Part shown: in pieces, positions 16,884 to 26,048 of the stretch
How positions within the stretch are numbered: the first letter of the stretch is position 1
Layout: each line of letters opens with the position of its first letter
Assembly (NCBI RefSeq): GCF_001898575.1
Contig: NZ_MKUD01000063.1
Coordinates: 477,201 to 541,200 of the forward strand
Direction of reading: 5' to 3'
DNA: 64,000 bases
Source of the DNA: Spirosoma sp. 48-14
GTDB lineage: Bacteria; Bacteroidota; Bacteroidia; Cytophagales; Spirosomataceae
Position numbers and translations under genes: made by a program
The notes under the pieces: model-generated
What the model was told of the DNA's origin: nothing
Seen by the model: the letters and a program-made list of their open reading frames with translations, nothing else
Databases searched by the model: none

Positions 16884-19358
16884 ATGAAATCATTTGTTCT
16901 TTGCGGGCTTCAGGTCCTTCTCCTGTTGCCCATGCAGACACAGGCCCAGCCGGGTCCAAAACTTTGGTATAATAAACCAGCAACACAGTGGGTAGAAGCC
17001 TTACCAATCGGTAACGGGCATGTAGGCGCTATGGTATTTGGCGGAATTGAGCATGAGCTTATTCAACTCAACGAATCGACACTCTGGTCGGGTGGCCCGG
17101 TCAAGAAGAATGTTAACCCAACGGCTGCCTCATACCTCCCTGCCATCCGTGATGCACTGCTGAATCAGCAAGATTATACGAAAGCGGATGAGCTGACAAA
17201 GAAAATGCAGGGGTTTTATACCGAGTCCTATCTGCCCCTGGCGGATCTGATGATCGACCAAAAACTTCCAGGAGGTACTCCGTCGGCCTATTATCGGGAT
17301 CTTAACATTGCCGACGCCGTAGCCACAACCCGCTTTACCGTTAATGGAGTCACCTACAAGCGTGAACTCTTCACGAGCGCCCCAGTGAATGGATTAATTA
17401 TCCGTATCAGTGCCGATAAAGCTCGCCAGTTGACGCTGACTATCGGAACGCGATCTCAACTACGGATTCAGAAAACACCTGCCAGCGCCAACGAGCTGGT
17501 CGTAAATGGGAAAGCCCCCGCCAAAGTCGACCCGTCTTACTACAACGTCAAAGGACGAAATCCGATCATTTACGACGATAGTACTGGGTGTAATGGTATG
17601 CGGTTTCAGTACCGGATTAAAGCTGTAGCAAAAGACGGTACCGTAAAGACCGATACGGCTGGTATTGCTATCGACAAAGCCAGCGAAGTGATTTTGTACG
17701 TAACAGCCGCTACCAGTTTCAACGGGTTCGACAAGTGCCCGGATAAGGAAGGAAAAGATGAGAAAAAGCTGGCAGCTATGTATCTGGCGAAGGCTACTCA
17801 ACAGCCCTATTCGAAACTACTGGAAGCCCACAAAGCCGACTATCACCGGTATTTTGATCGTTGCCAGCTATCTGTTCGGGATACGACAGCGACCAACCCC
17901 AGTCACTCGCTCCCCAGCGACGAACGGTTAATGGCCTACTCGACGGGCCGTTATGATCCGAATCTGGAAACGTTATACTTCAACTATGGCCGCTATCTGC
18001 TGATTTCATCATCCCGCCCCGACGGTCCTCCCGCCAATTTACAGGGTATATGGAACAAAGAATTACGGGCGCCCTGGAGTTCGAACTACACGATCAATAT
18101 CAACACCGAGATGAACTACTGGCCTGCCGAGGTCACTAATTTGTCGGAAATGCACATGGCTCTGCTCGACTGGATTCCTAACCTGGCCAAAACCGGGCAT
18201 CAGACGGCACAGGAGTATTACCGGGCCAAAGGCTGGGTGGCGCACCATAATTCCGATATATGGGCCTTGAGCAATGCCGTTGGCGACCGTGGAGCGGGCG
18301 ATCCGGTTTGGGCAAACTGGGCCATGGGCGGGAACTGGCTATGCCAGCACCTGTGGGAACATTATCGATTTACGGGCGACAAGAAGTTTCTGGAACAAGC
18401 CTACCCTATCATGAAAGAAGCGGCCCTGTTCTCGCTCGACTGGCTGATCCCCGATAAGACGGGCCATCTGGTGACGGCTCCTTCGACAACCCCGGAAAAC
18501 AAATTCATCGATTCGACGGGTAAGGCTCAGGGCGTTTCGGTAGCGACAACAATGGACATGTCGATTATATGGGATCTGTTTACCAATGTGATCGAGGCAT
18601 CGACCGCACTCAATCAGGACAACGCTTTCCGGGAGCTGCTAGTGGCCAAGCGGAGTAAGTTGTTTCCGCTCCAGATTGGCAAACAAGGGCAATTGCTCGA
18701 ATGGAATAAGGAATTTGCCGAAACCGATCCGCATCACCGACATATCTCCCACCTGTTTGGTCTGCATCCTGGCCGCCAGATTACGCCACTCACGCCAACT
18801 TATTTTGCAGCCGCCCGGAAAACGCTCGAACTACGGGGCGACGAAGGAACCGGCTGGAGTAAGGGCTGGAAAATTAACTGGTGGGCCCGATTGCAGGATG
18901 GAAATCACGCTTACTCACTGATTCGCCAACTGATGCAATACACCAATACAACAGGCACCCAGATGAGCCACGGCGGTGGAACCTATCCCAACTTCTTCGA
19001 TGCGCACCCACCCTTCCAGATCGACGGTAACTTTGCCGGAACTGCCGGTATGGCCGAAATGCTGCTACAAAGCCATCTTGGGCGCGTTCATCTGCTGCCT
19101 GCTCTGCCCGACAACTGGTCGGAAGGCAAGGTTACGGGTCTGAAAGCGCGGGGTGGATTTACGGTTGCAATGAACTGGAAGAATCGCTCGTTGACTCAGG
19201 CACAAATTCAGTCACTAGCTGGCGAAGACCTTATTCTGCTTACCAATGTACCTTTTCAACTAGAAGGCTATGCCCAGAAAGCGACGAAAACCCCGGAAGG
19301 ATATACGATGCAGTTGAAAACAGTGAAAAATAAAGTATATACGATTAAAGTTCTTTAA
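16884..19358 (+). CDS. Glycoside hydrolase family 95 alpha-L-fucosidase, exported
   Basis: From the ATG at 16884 the protein has 824 residues with a signal peptide (MKSFVLCGLQVLLLLPMQTQAQ). The N-terminal beta-sandwich begins at LWYNKPATQWVEALPIGNGH, diagnostic for GH95. The (alpha/alpha)6 domain contains ININTEMNYWPAE (Asn405 and Asn407 correspond to the water-activating asparagines of the inverting mechanism), HRHISHLFGLHPG and QIDGNFAGTAGMAEML. Such enzymes release alpha-1,2-linked fucose or galactose from plant or host glycans. No SusC/SusD pair is adjacent, so this is not a standard polysaccharide utilisation locus. The next gene, 62 bases on, encodes a cytochrome-containing propeller protein. 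Confidence 0.93.
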   Translation: MKSFVLCGLQVLLLLPMQTQAQPGPKLWYNKPATQWVEALPIGNGHVGAMVFGGIEHELIQLNESTLWSGGPVKKNVNPTAASYLPAIRDALLNQQDYTKADELTKKMQGFYTESYLPLADLMIDQKLPGGTPSAYYRDLNIADAVATTRFTVNGVTYKRELFTSAPVNGLIIRISADKARQLTLTIGTRSQLRIQKTPASANELVVNGKAPAKVDPSYYNVKGRNPIIYDDSTGCNGMRFQYRIKAVAKDGTVKTDTAGIAIDKASEVILYVTAATSFNGFDKCPDKEGKDEKKLAAMYLAKATQQPYSKLLEAHKADYHRYFDRCQLSVRDTTATNPSHSLPSDERLMAYSTGRYDPNLETLYFNYGRYLLISSSRPDGPPANLQGIWNKELRAPWSSNYTININTEMNYWPAEVTNLSEMHMALLDWIPNLAKTGHQTAQEYYRAKGWVAHHNSDIWALSNAVGDRGAGDPVWANWAMGGNWLCQHLWEHYRFTGDKKFLEQAYPIMKEAALFSLDWLIPDKTGHLVTAPSTTPENKFIDSTGKAQGVSVATTMDMSIIWDLFTNVIEASTALNQDNAFRELLVAKRSKLFPLQIGKQGQLLEWNKEFAETDPHHRHISHLFGLHPGRQITPLTPTYFAAARKTLELRGDEGTGWSKGWKINWWARLQDGNHAYSLIRQLMQYTNTTGTQMSHGGGTYPNFFDAHPPFQIDGNFAGTAGMAEMLLQSHLGRVHLLPALPDNWSEGKVTGLKARGGFTVAMNWKNRSLTQAQIQSLAGEDLILLTNVPFQLEGYAQKATKTPEGYTMQLKTVKNKVYTIKVL

Positions 19359-19373
19359 CTCTATCTGTCTGAA

Positions 19374-19402
19374 GTTGCCTGTTTGACCTACCAACAGGCA
19401 AC
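19374..19402 (+). other. Hairpin between the GH95 gene and the propeller-cytochrome gene
   Basis: Perfect 10-bp arms GTTGCCTGTT and AACAGGCAAC are separated by nine bases. There is no T run, so this could be an mRNA-stabilising or attenuating hairpin rather than a full terminator. Confidence 0.5.
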
Positions 19403-19420
19403 TCAATTTACTGATCAATC

Positions 19421-22066
19421 ATGATTCGCTTTTCCGCTTTACACATTGCGTTTCTGGTGGTACTGCTGGGTATGTTTACTCCGCAAATGGCTCCCCAACG
19501 AACGAATCGTTCATTTTCCTACCCTGCCGCCGACACCCTGCTGAAAGGCGCAAGCTGGCCAGCGGATCTGGCTCTGACAGCGTTTGCGGGCCCAGGGCTT
19601 ACGCCCAGTCCGGCCTGTCTGGCCGTTGCTCCAACCGGAGAAGTATATGTAGGGGTCGATAAAATTGGCTCTTTGGGGAAAGACCCAGGCAAAGGCAGCA
19701 TTGTCAGACTCATCGACACCGATAATGATGGGCGCGCCGATAAGCATACCATTTTCGCAGAGGTCGATAATCCACGGGGTATCTTACCATTGGGGGATCG
19801 ACTCCTGGTTCTGCATACGGTCTTCTCTCCCGCAACGAAGCAGGCAACCGGCATGGACCTTGTTGCTTTTGACGACAAAAATGGAGACGGCATAGCCGAC
19901 GGGCCACCTCAACCACTGGTCCAGCACATCAGCAATGTCAATTTCATTCAGAGTCGTGGTACCGACCATGCTACCAACGGTATTCGTATGGGTATCGACG
20001 GCTGGGTCTATATTGCTGTTGGTGACTTTGGCTTCTACAAAGCAACGGATCGGTCGGGCAAGCAATTAACGATGCTGGGAGGAGGCATTGTGCGAGTTCG
20101 GCCGGATGGCACAGAAATGGAGTTTTTTACGCACGGAACCCGGAACATTTATGACGTTGCCATCGACCCATACATGAATGTGTTTACGCGTGACAACACC
20201 AACGATGGTGGCGGCTGGAACATCCGGTTTTCGCATCACATTCAGTCGGGGGAATATGGCTATCCTGTTCTCTTTAAACACTTCACCGACGAAATTCTTC
20301 CGGCACTTGTCGATGTAGGTGGCGGGTCAGGCACGGGCTCACTCTACATGGATGAACCCTCGTGGCCCGACAAGTATAACCATGTTCCGATGATGGCCGA
20401 CTGGGGACGTAATCAGCTATACCTACACCGGGTCACGACCGACGGTGCCAGTTTCGTACAGAAAGAAGAAGAGTTTATCAAACTGCCCCAGATTACCGAC
20501 GTAGATGTCGACGGATCAGGACGTGTTTATCTCTCAGCCTGGGATGGAGCCGGTTACTCTGGTAATCCTCAAAAAGGCTACGTAGCACGGGCCATACCGA
20601 AAAACTGGAGCTACGTACCGTTTGCGACCGTAAAAGGAGCTTCTGTTAAAAAACTGACAAGTCTGCTTCGGTCAGGTAGCGCCGTGGCACGTTTAGCTGC
20701 CCAGCAGGAACTGCTTACCCGCGCCGATTCAAAAGTAGTGAAAGCCGTATGGGATATAACAACCGACAAGCAACTACCCGCAGCCAACCGAATTGCAGCT
20801 ATGTACACCTATGCTCAGGCTGCCGGTGCCGCTGGTATTCCGAATCTGGTGAAACTAACGACCGATGAAACCATGCAGGAGTTTGCCCTACGGGCGCTGG
20901 CCGACCGAAAGCCCTTCATCAATACGGTTCCGATTGAGCCATTCCTGAAAGGCATCAGCAGCTCATCGCCCCGCGTTCAGGCAGCAGCGATTATCGGCTT
21001 AGGTCGTCTGGGCAAGGCAGAAGCCGCTACGGCGCTACTACAGATACCGGTGCCTATCTCATTTACGCCACCCGCTCTAGGAACCGAAGGACCGCATGCT
21101 ACACCTAATTCGGCCATAGTACCTGCTCACCTCGCAGTACGCTCGCTGGTGAGTTTACACGCTGTCGACGCCTGTATAAAAGCTCTCTCCACCGGACAAT
21201 CTAAACTGGCGCTCTGGGCTCTGCGCTACATGCATGACTCTAAAGCCGTAGATGGACTCGTGACCGCTTATGGTAAAACGACTGATCCGGCCATGAAACA
21301 ACAGCTCTTGACCACATTGGCCCGGCTTTACAAAAAAGAAGCAGACTATGATGGTTCGTGGTGGTGGAGCACTCGCCCCGATACACACGGTCCATACTAC
21401 CGGGCCATTGAATGGGAATCGTCGCCAACGATTAAAAAACTGCTGATCGATGAATGGAAACAAAGCAGTCAGAAGCAGTTTTTCACCGACTTAAACAGCC
21501 GTCTGCGCCTGGAAATTCCGGAATTTGGGGTAGAAGAAACAGTTGTTGCCAAAGAAGAGCCCAAGGTTGATCTGGAGAAGATCAAGAACAAAAAAGGGCA
21601 AATTGGTGAATCGTCAATCGAAGATGTGATGCTGGCAATGGCAAAAATTAAAGGTGACCCTGCCATCGGGAAAAGCTTGTTTACGCAGCAGGGCTGCATC
21701 GCCTGCCACAGCCTTAGCCGCAATGAACCCATGAAAGGTCCTTTTATGGGTCAGATTGGCTCAATTATGACCCGCGACCAAATTGCGGAGTCGATTCTTA
21801 AGCCTAATGCTTCTATTTCGCAGGGATTTGCTACCGTGTCGATTTCGGCTAAAGGGAACAAGAACTACACCGGCTTCGTCACCGAAGAATCGGCTTCCCG
21901 GCTTGTTTTACGGGATATAACCGGACAGGTTTACACAATTAAAGTGGCCGATATACTCTCCCGAAAAGAGATGGAAACGTCAATGATGCCAACAGGACTG
22001 GCCAACGCCCTTTCTTACGAAGAATTTGCTTCGTTGATTACGTTCCTTTCCGAACAAAAAAAGTAA
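19421..22066 (+). CDS. Beta-propeller / HEAT-repeat / cytochrome c protein (PVC-type membrane-bound dehydrogenase family)
   Basis: This 881-residue exported protein has an N-terminal signal (FLVVLLGMFTPQMA). A six-bladed propeller-like region with calcium-type DTDNDGRAD and DDKNGDGIAD loops (about residues 40-390) is followed by HEAT-like helical repeats (about 400-650). The C-terminal cytochrome c domain carries the haem motif CIACH (Cys759, Cys762, His763) and a likely distal Met in METSMMPTG. This domain order is known from planctomycete and Bacteroidota proteins annotated as membrane-bound dehydrogenases or putative haem-binding proteins of unknown substrate. It follows the GH95 gene and could oxidise a released sugar and pass electrons to the respiratory chain; that is inference. 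Confidence 0.8.
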   Translation: MIRFSALHIAFLVVLLGMFTPQMAPQRTNRSFSYPAADTLLKGASWPADLALTAFAGPGLTPSPACLAVAPTGEVYVGVDKIGSLGKDPGKGSIVRLIDTDNDGRADKHTIFAEVDNPRGILPLGDRLLVLHTVFSPATKQATGMDLVAFDDKNGDGIADGPPQPLVQHISNVNFIQSRGTDHATNGIRMGIDGWVYIAVGDFGFYKATDRSGKQLTMLGGGIVRVRPDGTEMEFFTHGTRNIYDVAIDPYMNVFTRDNTNDGGGWNIRFSHHIQSGEYGYPVLFKHFTDEILPALVDVGGGSGTGSLYMDEPSWPDKYNHVPMMADWGRNQLYLHRVTTDGASFVQKEEEFIKLPQITDVDVDGSGRVYLSAWDGAGYSGNPQKGYVARAIPKNWSYVPFATVKGASVKKLTSLLRSGSAVARLAAQQELLTRADSKVVKAVWDITTDKQLPAANRIAAMYTYAQAAGAAGIPNLVKLTTDETMQEFALRALADRKPFINTVPIEPFLKGISSSSPRVQAAAIIGLGRLGKAEAATALLQIPVPISFTPPALGTEGPHATPNSAIVPAHLAVRSLVSLHAVDACIKALSTGQSKLALWALRYMHDSKAVDGLVTAYGKTTDPAMKQQLLTTLARLYKKEADYDGSWWWSTRPDTHGPYYRAIEWESSPTIKKLLIDEWKQSSQKQFFTDLNSRLRLEIPEFGVEETVVAKEEPKVDLEKIKNKKGQIGESSIEDVMLAMAKIKGDPAIGKSLFTQQGCIACHSLSRNEPMKGPFMGQIGSIMTRDQIAESILKPNASISQGFATVSISAKGNKNYTGFVTEESASRLVLRDITGQVYTIKVADILSRKEMETSMMPTGLANALSYEEFASLITFLSEQKK

Positions 22067-22084
22067 GCAGAGTCAAACGATCAG

Positions 22085-22131
22085 GCGTCTACCCAGATAC
22101 GGAATGTTACCATCCGTATCTGGGTAGACGC
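22085..22131. terminator. Strong hairpin after the propeller-cytochrome gene
   Basis: Perfect 19-bp arms (22085-22103 and 22113-22131, starting GCGTCTACCC) are separated by a nine-base loop and begin 19 bases after the stop codon. No T run follows, so it is a factor-dependent terminator, an mRNA 3'-end stabiliser or a REP-like repeat. Confidence 0.6.
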
Positions 22132-22456
22132 TAAACATATAGAGCGATTACACGAATGTCTGGACTTCGCAAAGCAGAAACTCCTCTGAGTCATTGCCGT
22201 GCGGAGGTGGATATATTGGCTTACCAGGAGTTATGGCTAAAGATGTTTTGATCAGGAATTACACAAGCTCACGTTTACCCAGAGAACCGACCCATTGGTG
22301 ATTTACCTAGTGCCGTAATGCCAGTAAAGACCCGCATCATTCTGAGAAACCCTTGACAGATTTGACACGTTATTGCATTTTAACCATGATCAATCTCGTT
22401 TGCTTCTTAAAGCTTTCTCTTCAGTAGAACCAAGTGGGTATGTCTAACCTTAGTCC
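22132..22456. other. Intergenic region upstream of the response regulator
   Basis: About 325 bases with no supportable gene and no close match to the TAnnTTTG promoter box. No copy of the CTAATCTGGC repeat found upstream of tolC was seen here, so autoregulation of the response regulator through that motif is not supported. Confidence 0.4.
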
Positions 22457-23131
22457 ATGAAAATATTACTTGTTGAAGATGAAGTGAGTCTGGCCTCCTT
22501 CATTCGTAAAGGCATCGAGAGCGAGGGTTATGAAATTGACCTGGCCTATGACGGGCTGGTGGGTCAGCGTATGGCGAATAATAATAGCTATGACGTTATT
22601 GTCCTGGATGTTAACCTGCCGTATATCAACGGATTTGAATTATGTCGACAGATTAAGCAGGAGTCACCTAAGCAATCAATACTGCTATTGACGGCCTTGG
22701 ATAGCCTGCCCGATAAAGAAAGTGGCTTCGGAGCCGGTGCCGACGATTACCTGGTGAAACCCTTTGAGTTCCGTGAATTACTGTTACGGATTAAAGCCCT
22801 GGCCCGCCGAAACAGCGATTACAGCGGTCTGAAAACCGTATTACGTGTAGCTGATCTGGAGCTGGATACGGAAGCCCACGCCGTTACCAGAGCGGGGCAA
22901 CGAATTGACCTGACCGCCCGGGAATACGCGCTTCTGGAATACCTGATGATCAACAAAGGAAAAATTGTCAGCCGAATCGATATAGCCGAGAAAGTCTGGG
23001 ATCTTCATTTCGACACGAACACCAACGTCATTGAAGTGTATATTAATTACTTACGCAAGAAAATCGACAAGGATTTCAGTCCAAAGCTAGTACACACCAT
23101 TGTGGGCATGGGTTATGTCTTACGGGGCTAA
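22457..23131 (+). CDS. OmpR-family response regulator
   Basis: This 224-residue regulator has a receiver domain with the acidic pair VEDE (Glu7, Asp8), phosphorylation site Asp51 in VIVLDVNLP and Lys in DDYLVKPFE. The C-terminal winged helix (about 125-224) includes LTAREYALLEYL and YINYLRKKIDKD...VGMGYVLRG. It is of the CusR/RprY type. The cognate kinase gene starts two bases after its stop, and a TolC-RND-adaptor operon follows, making control of efflux the likely function. OmpR-type proteins bind direct repeats with about 11-bp spacing, and such repeats occur immediately upstream of tolC. Confidence 0.93.
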   Translation: MKILLVEDEVSLASFIRKGIESEGYEIDLAYDGLVGQRMANNNSYDVIVLDVNLPYINGFELCRQIKQESPKQSILLLTALDSLPDKESGFGAGADDYLVKPFEFRELLLRIKALARRNSDYSGLKTVLRVADLELDTEAHAVTRAGQRIDLTAREYALLEYLMINKGKIVSRIDIAEKVWDLHFDTNTNVIEVYINYLRKKIDKDFSPKLVHTIVGMGYVLRG

Positions 23132-23133
23132 TT

Positions 23134-24534
23134 ATGCAGATCAAGCACAAACTTATCCTTTGGTTTTCGGCACTGGTAGCCAGCATATTACTCATTTTTT
23201 CGGTCTATGTTTACAGTACCTACGCCAGCTTCCGACAACGGTCTATCGAAGATCGGCTGGAGCGAAAAGCCAGGGTCACTGAGCAATTGCTGACACTGAA
23301 AGGCGTAGCAGGCAGCGTGATTACCTCCATGCCCGAACAGGTTGAGTTTGTTTACTCGCCTACCGATAGCCTAATCTATAAAAGCCAGAATACCAACGAC
23401 TTTATAGCTGAACTTTCGTTCCGGAACCGCGTTCGCCGGGAGCGGCTAGTCCGTTTCCAGTACACGAGTTCGGGGCACACATACCCTAAAGATGGCGTAG
23501 CGCTAACCTATGCAGGTTTATCGCCCTCGCCCGATGGCCGGGAGTATGTAGCCATTGTGACCGCTTATGATCAGGACGGGTATCAACGGCAACGGGAACT
23601 ACGAGACCTGTTTATCATTGGCAACGTAATGGCCATCGGCCTGGTGATTTTCTTAGGCTATTTTTTTTCCCGACAGGCCCTCAAACCGCTTACCAAACTA
23701 ATCGATCAGATTAACGCGCCCACGGCCAGCAAACTCCCTTTCCGGTTGCAGGCCGAAAATCCTCAGGATGAAGTAGGCGTATTGGCCCAGGCCTTTAATG
23801 AGTTACTGACACGACAGGAACGACTCGTCGAAAATCAGCGCTCCTTTATTGCCCAGGCATCTCATGAACTGCGAACGCCATTAACCACCATCAAAGGCTG
23901 GCTGGAAACTTCCCTTATCTACGACGCAGACCCCGATGCACTTAAGCGAGGTATCACGCAGGCCGTTACCGAACTGGATAAACTTACAGCGCTGGCAAAC
24001 GGGTTATTGCAACTGGCACGCATCGACGGAATCGATGCCCACCTTGACCGAAAACTTCTTGAACTGGTAGAGGTTGTACTCGATGCTGCCGATACCCTGG
24101 GTCAGCAACGCCCTGGGCAAGCATTGTCTGTACAGGTCAGCGACGGAATCATTGAACAAGCCACCCCCATTACAGTGTTGGGTAATGCCTACCTACTCAG
24201 AACTGCCTTGCTGAATCTACTGGATAATGCGGCTAAGTATTCCAGTGGGCAACCTGTTACAGTATGCCTGGAGATGGACACCGACGAGCGGGCTCGTATC
24301 CGTATCGAAGATCGGGGAATTGGTCTGGCACCCGGCGAAGAAGACCGGGTATTACAGCCGTTAGTCCGAGGGTCTAATGTAGAGACAATTGCCGGATTCG
24401 GCATTGGATTAACCTTGGCGCATCGAATCATCACGCTCCATCAGGGACGGCTTCACTTACGTCCACGACCAGGTGGCGGCACCATTACCGAAGTCATTTT
24501 ACCCTTACAAACATCCCCCTCTAATACTAACTAA
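23134..24534 (+). CDS. HAMP-containing sensor histidine kinase
   Basis: This 466-residue kinase has one membrane helix at residues 6-30, a periplasmic sensor region of about 130 residues and a second helix at about 161-178. A HAMP segment follows (ALKPLTKLIDQINA), then the H-box QASHELRTPLTTIKGW (His244), N-box LLNLLDNAAKYS and G-boxes EDRGIGLAPGEED and GFGIGLTLAHRI. The architecture is of the CusS/RprX type that senses periplasmic stress, metals or drugs. It lies two bases after the response regulator gene, and its last codons overlap the start of the repeat array in front of tolC. Confidence 0.93.
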   Translation: MQIKHKLILWFSALVASILLIFSVYVYSTYASFRQRSIEDRLERKARVTEQLLTLKGVAGSVITSMPEQVEFVYSPTDSLIYKSQNTNDFIAELSFRNRVRRERLVRFQYTSSGHTYPKDGVALTYAGLSPSPDGREYVAIVTAYDQDGYQRQRELRDLFIIGNVMAIGLVIFLGYFFSRQALKPLTKLIDQINAPTASKLPFRLQAENPQDEVGVLAQAFNELLTRQERLVENQRSFIAQASHELRTPLTTIKGWLETSLIYDADPDALKRGITQAVTELDKLTALANGLLQLARIDGIDAHLDRKLLELVEVVLDAADTLGQQRPGQALSVQVSDGIIEQATPITVLGNAYLLRTALLNLLDNAAKYSSGQPVTVCLEMDTDERARIRIEDRGIGLAPGEEDRVLQPLVRGSNVETIAGFGIGLTLAHRIITLHQGRLHLRPRPGGGTITEVILPLQTSPSNTN

Positions 24535-24575
24535 TCTGGCTCTAATCTGGCTCTAATATTGGCATCCTAGCTTTG
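24531..24575 (+). promoter_or_regulatory. Direct-repeat operator and promoter upstream of the tolC-RND-adaptor operon
   Basis: Three consecutive 11-bp units lie at 24531-24541 (CTAATCTGGCT), 24542-24552 (identical) and 24553-24563 (CTAATATTGGC), with a weaker CTAATACTAA just before them. TAGCTTTG at 24568-24575 matches the Bacteroidota -7 box TAnnTTTG, giving a start about 17 bases before the tolC ATG. Head-to-tail 11-bp repeats one helical turn apart, upstream of a promoter, are what an OmpR-type regulator such as the one encoded just upstream would bind. Confidence 0.65.
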
Positions 24576-24598
24576 GCCTTATCCATCGATATAGGCTC

Positions 24599-26038
24599 AT
24601 GCTCAGCGGAGATAAACGATATTATTGGTTCATAGCGATTCTGACCAGTTGCTGGATAAGTCAAAGTTCAGCGCAATCAGGTAACCCGTCTTCGACCCTG
24701 CCCAATCAACTTACCTTGTCCAGAGCACTGGACTTAGCGCGGACGAATTACCCTGCCTTACGGGGCAAATTAGCCAACATCCGGGCTACAGAAGCTGATG
24801 CTCAGGCGTTGGCTATGGCGTTGCTGCCTCAGGCGGGTGTCCAGGCCCAGACGCTGAATGCCACCTCCAATCAGGTCCGGGGGGCCTACGTTTCCAATGG
24901 CGGTCTGTTATTGCCCATATCTGGAGTGCGTACAGACGGATTTAATAGCCAGGCTGCCTGGACCAGTGGCGCTTCGCTGTTGGTAGACTGGGAGGCTATT
25001 ACCTTCGGTCGTCGGGAGGCACGGCGCAGTCAGGCACGGTTAGCCATCGAACAGGCACAGGCTGATTATGAGGGCGAACTATTCACCCATCAGGTACGCG
25101 TCTGCGATGCGTATCTACTAGCCCTCAATGCCCAGAAATCAGTCGCCTTGCAACGGGCCAATCTTCAGCGGGCGCAGGAACTTCAACGAATAATTCGGGC
25201 CAGTACCGAAGGAGGTCTTCGGCCGGGTATCGATAGTTCGGTAGCCAATACCGAAGTAGCCCGCGCCCGTTTGCAGGTGTTGGAAAGCCAGCAAATGGCT
25301 CAGCAGCAGGTGCTCCGGCTCACCGAATTAATCGGTCTGCCCAATCCGACTGTTCAACTGGATTCGCTGGTGTTTTACAACCAGCTTCCGCAGGTACCCG
25401 CTATGCCTGGCAGCAACCCGGCGCTGCATCCTCAACTACGGGTCTACCAGAAGAACATCGACCTGGGGCGAGCCAGCGAAACCTTACTGAAGGCCAGTGC
25501 CCTGCCGTCTGTCTCGGTACTTGGGTCGCTTCAGGGGCGCGGTTCCGGTATCAGCGAACAGGCACAGTCGGATGGTACGTTTCGGATCGACCCTTCGCTG
25601 GGTGCTGGTTTGCCCTTACGCTCGTATAATTACATTTTGGGGTTAACGGCCATCTGGCGCCCAACTGATTTGTGGCGTACTAAATATGCTGTGTCGGCCC
25701 AGCGGGAACGAATCAATGCCAGTCAGCAGCTATACGACCAACAGGCGCTGGGCATACAAGCTGCGAGCCAGAATGCCGTTTTGCAACTCGAACTGGCTCA
25801 GGCTCGTGCACAGCAGGCTCCTTTACAACTGGACGCGGCCAAACAGGCCTATATACAGGCACAGGCTCGGTACGAATCGGGGCTGGACAATATTCAGGCA
25901 CTGACTCAAACCAGTGCGCTATTGAACCGGGCCGAAGTTGATCAGGCGCTGGTCACCAGCAGTGTGTGGCGAGCCTTGCTGCTACGGGCCGCTACGGCTG
26001 GTGATCTGGACTCGTTTCTGCAACAACTTCCCCACTAA
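24599..26038 (+). CDS. TolC-family outer-membrane efflux protein
   Basis: This 479-residue protein has an N-terminal signal ending near SQSSAQ, followed by two OEP repeats rich in long Gln/Ala-rich helices (ALDLARTNYPALRG near residue 42; ARYESGLDNIQALTQ near 420). These helices form the periplasmic tunnel of TolC/CusC-type channels. It starts an operon with the RND pump and adaptor genes and has its own candidate promoter and regulator-binding repeats. The order tolC-pump-adaptor differs from the adaptor-first order common in Proteobacteria. Confidence 0.92.
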   Translation: MLSGDKRYYWFIAILTSCWISQSSAQSGNPSSTLPNQLTLSRALDLARTNYPALRGKLANIRATEADAQALAMALLPQAGVQAQTLNATSNQVRGAYVSNGGLLLPISGVRTDGFNSQAAWTSGASLLVDWEAITFGRREARRSQARLAIEQAQADYEGELFTHQVRVCDAYLLALNAQKSVALQRANLQRAQELQRIIRASTEGGLRPGIDSSVANTEVARARLQVLESQQMAQQQVLRLTELIGLPNPTVQLDSLVFYNQLPQVPAMPGSNPALHPQLRVYQKNIDLGRASETLLKASALPSVSVLGSLQGRGSGISEQAQSDGTFRIDPSLGAGLPLRSYNYILGLTAIWRPTDLWRTKYAVSAQRERINASQQLYDQQALGIQAASQNAVLQLELAQARAQQAPLQLDAAKQAYIQAQARYESGLDNIQALTQTSALLNRAEVDQALVTSSVWRALLLRAATAGDLDSFLQQLPH

Positions 26039-26048
26039 CTCAACTGTC

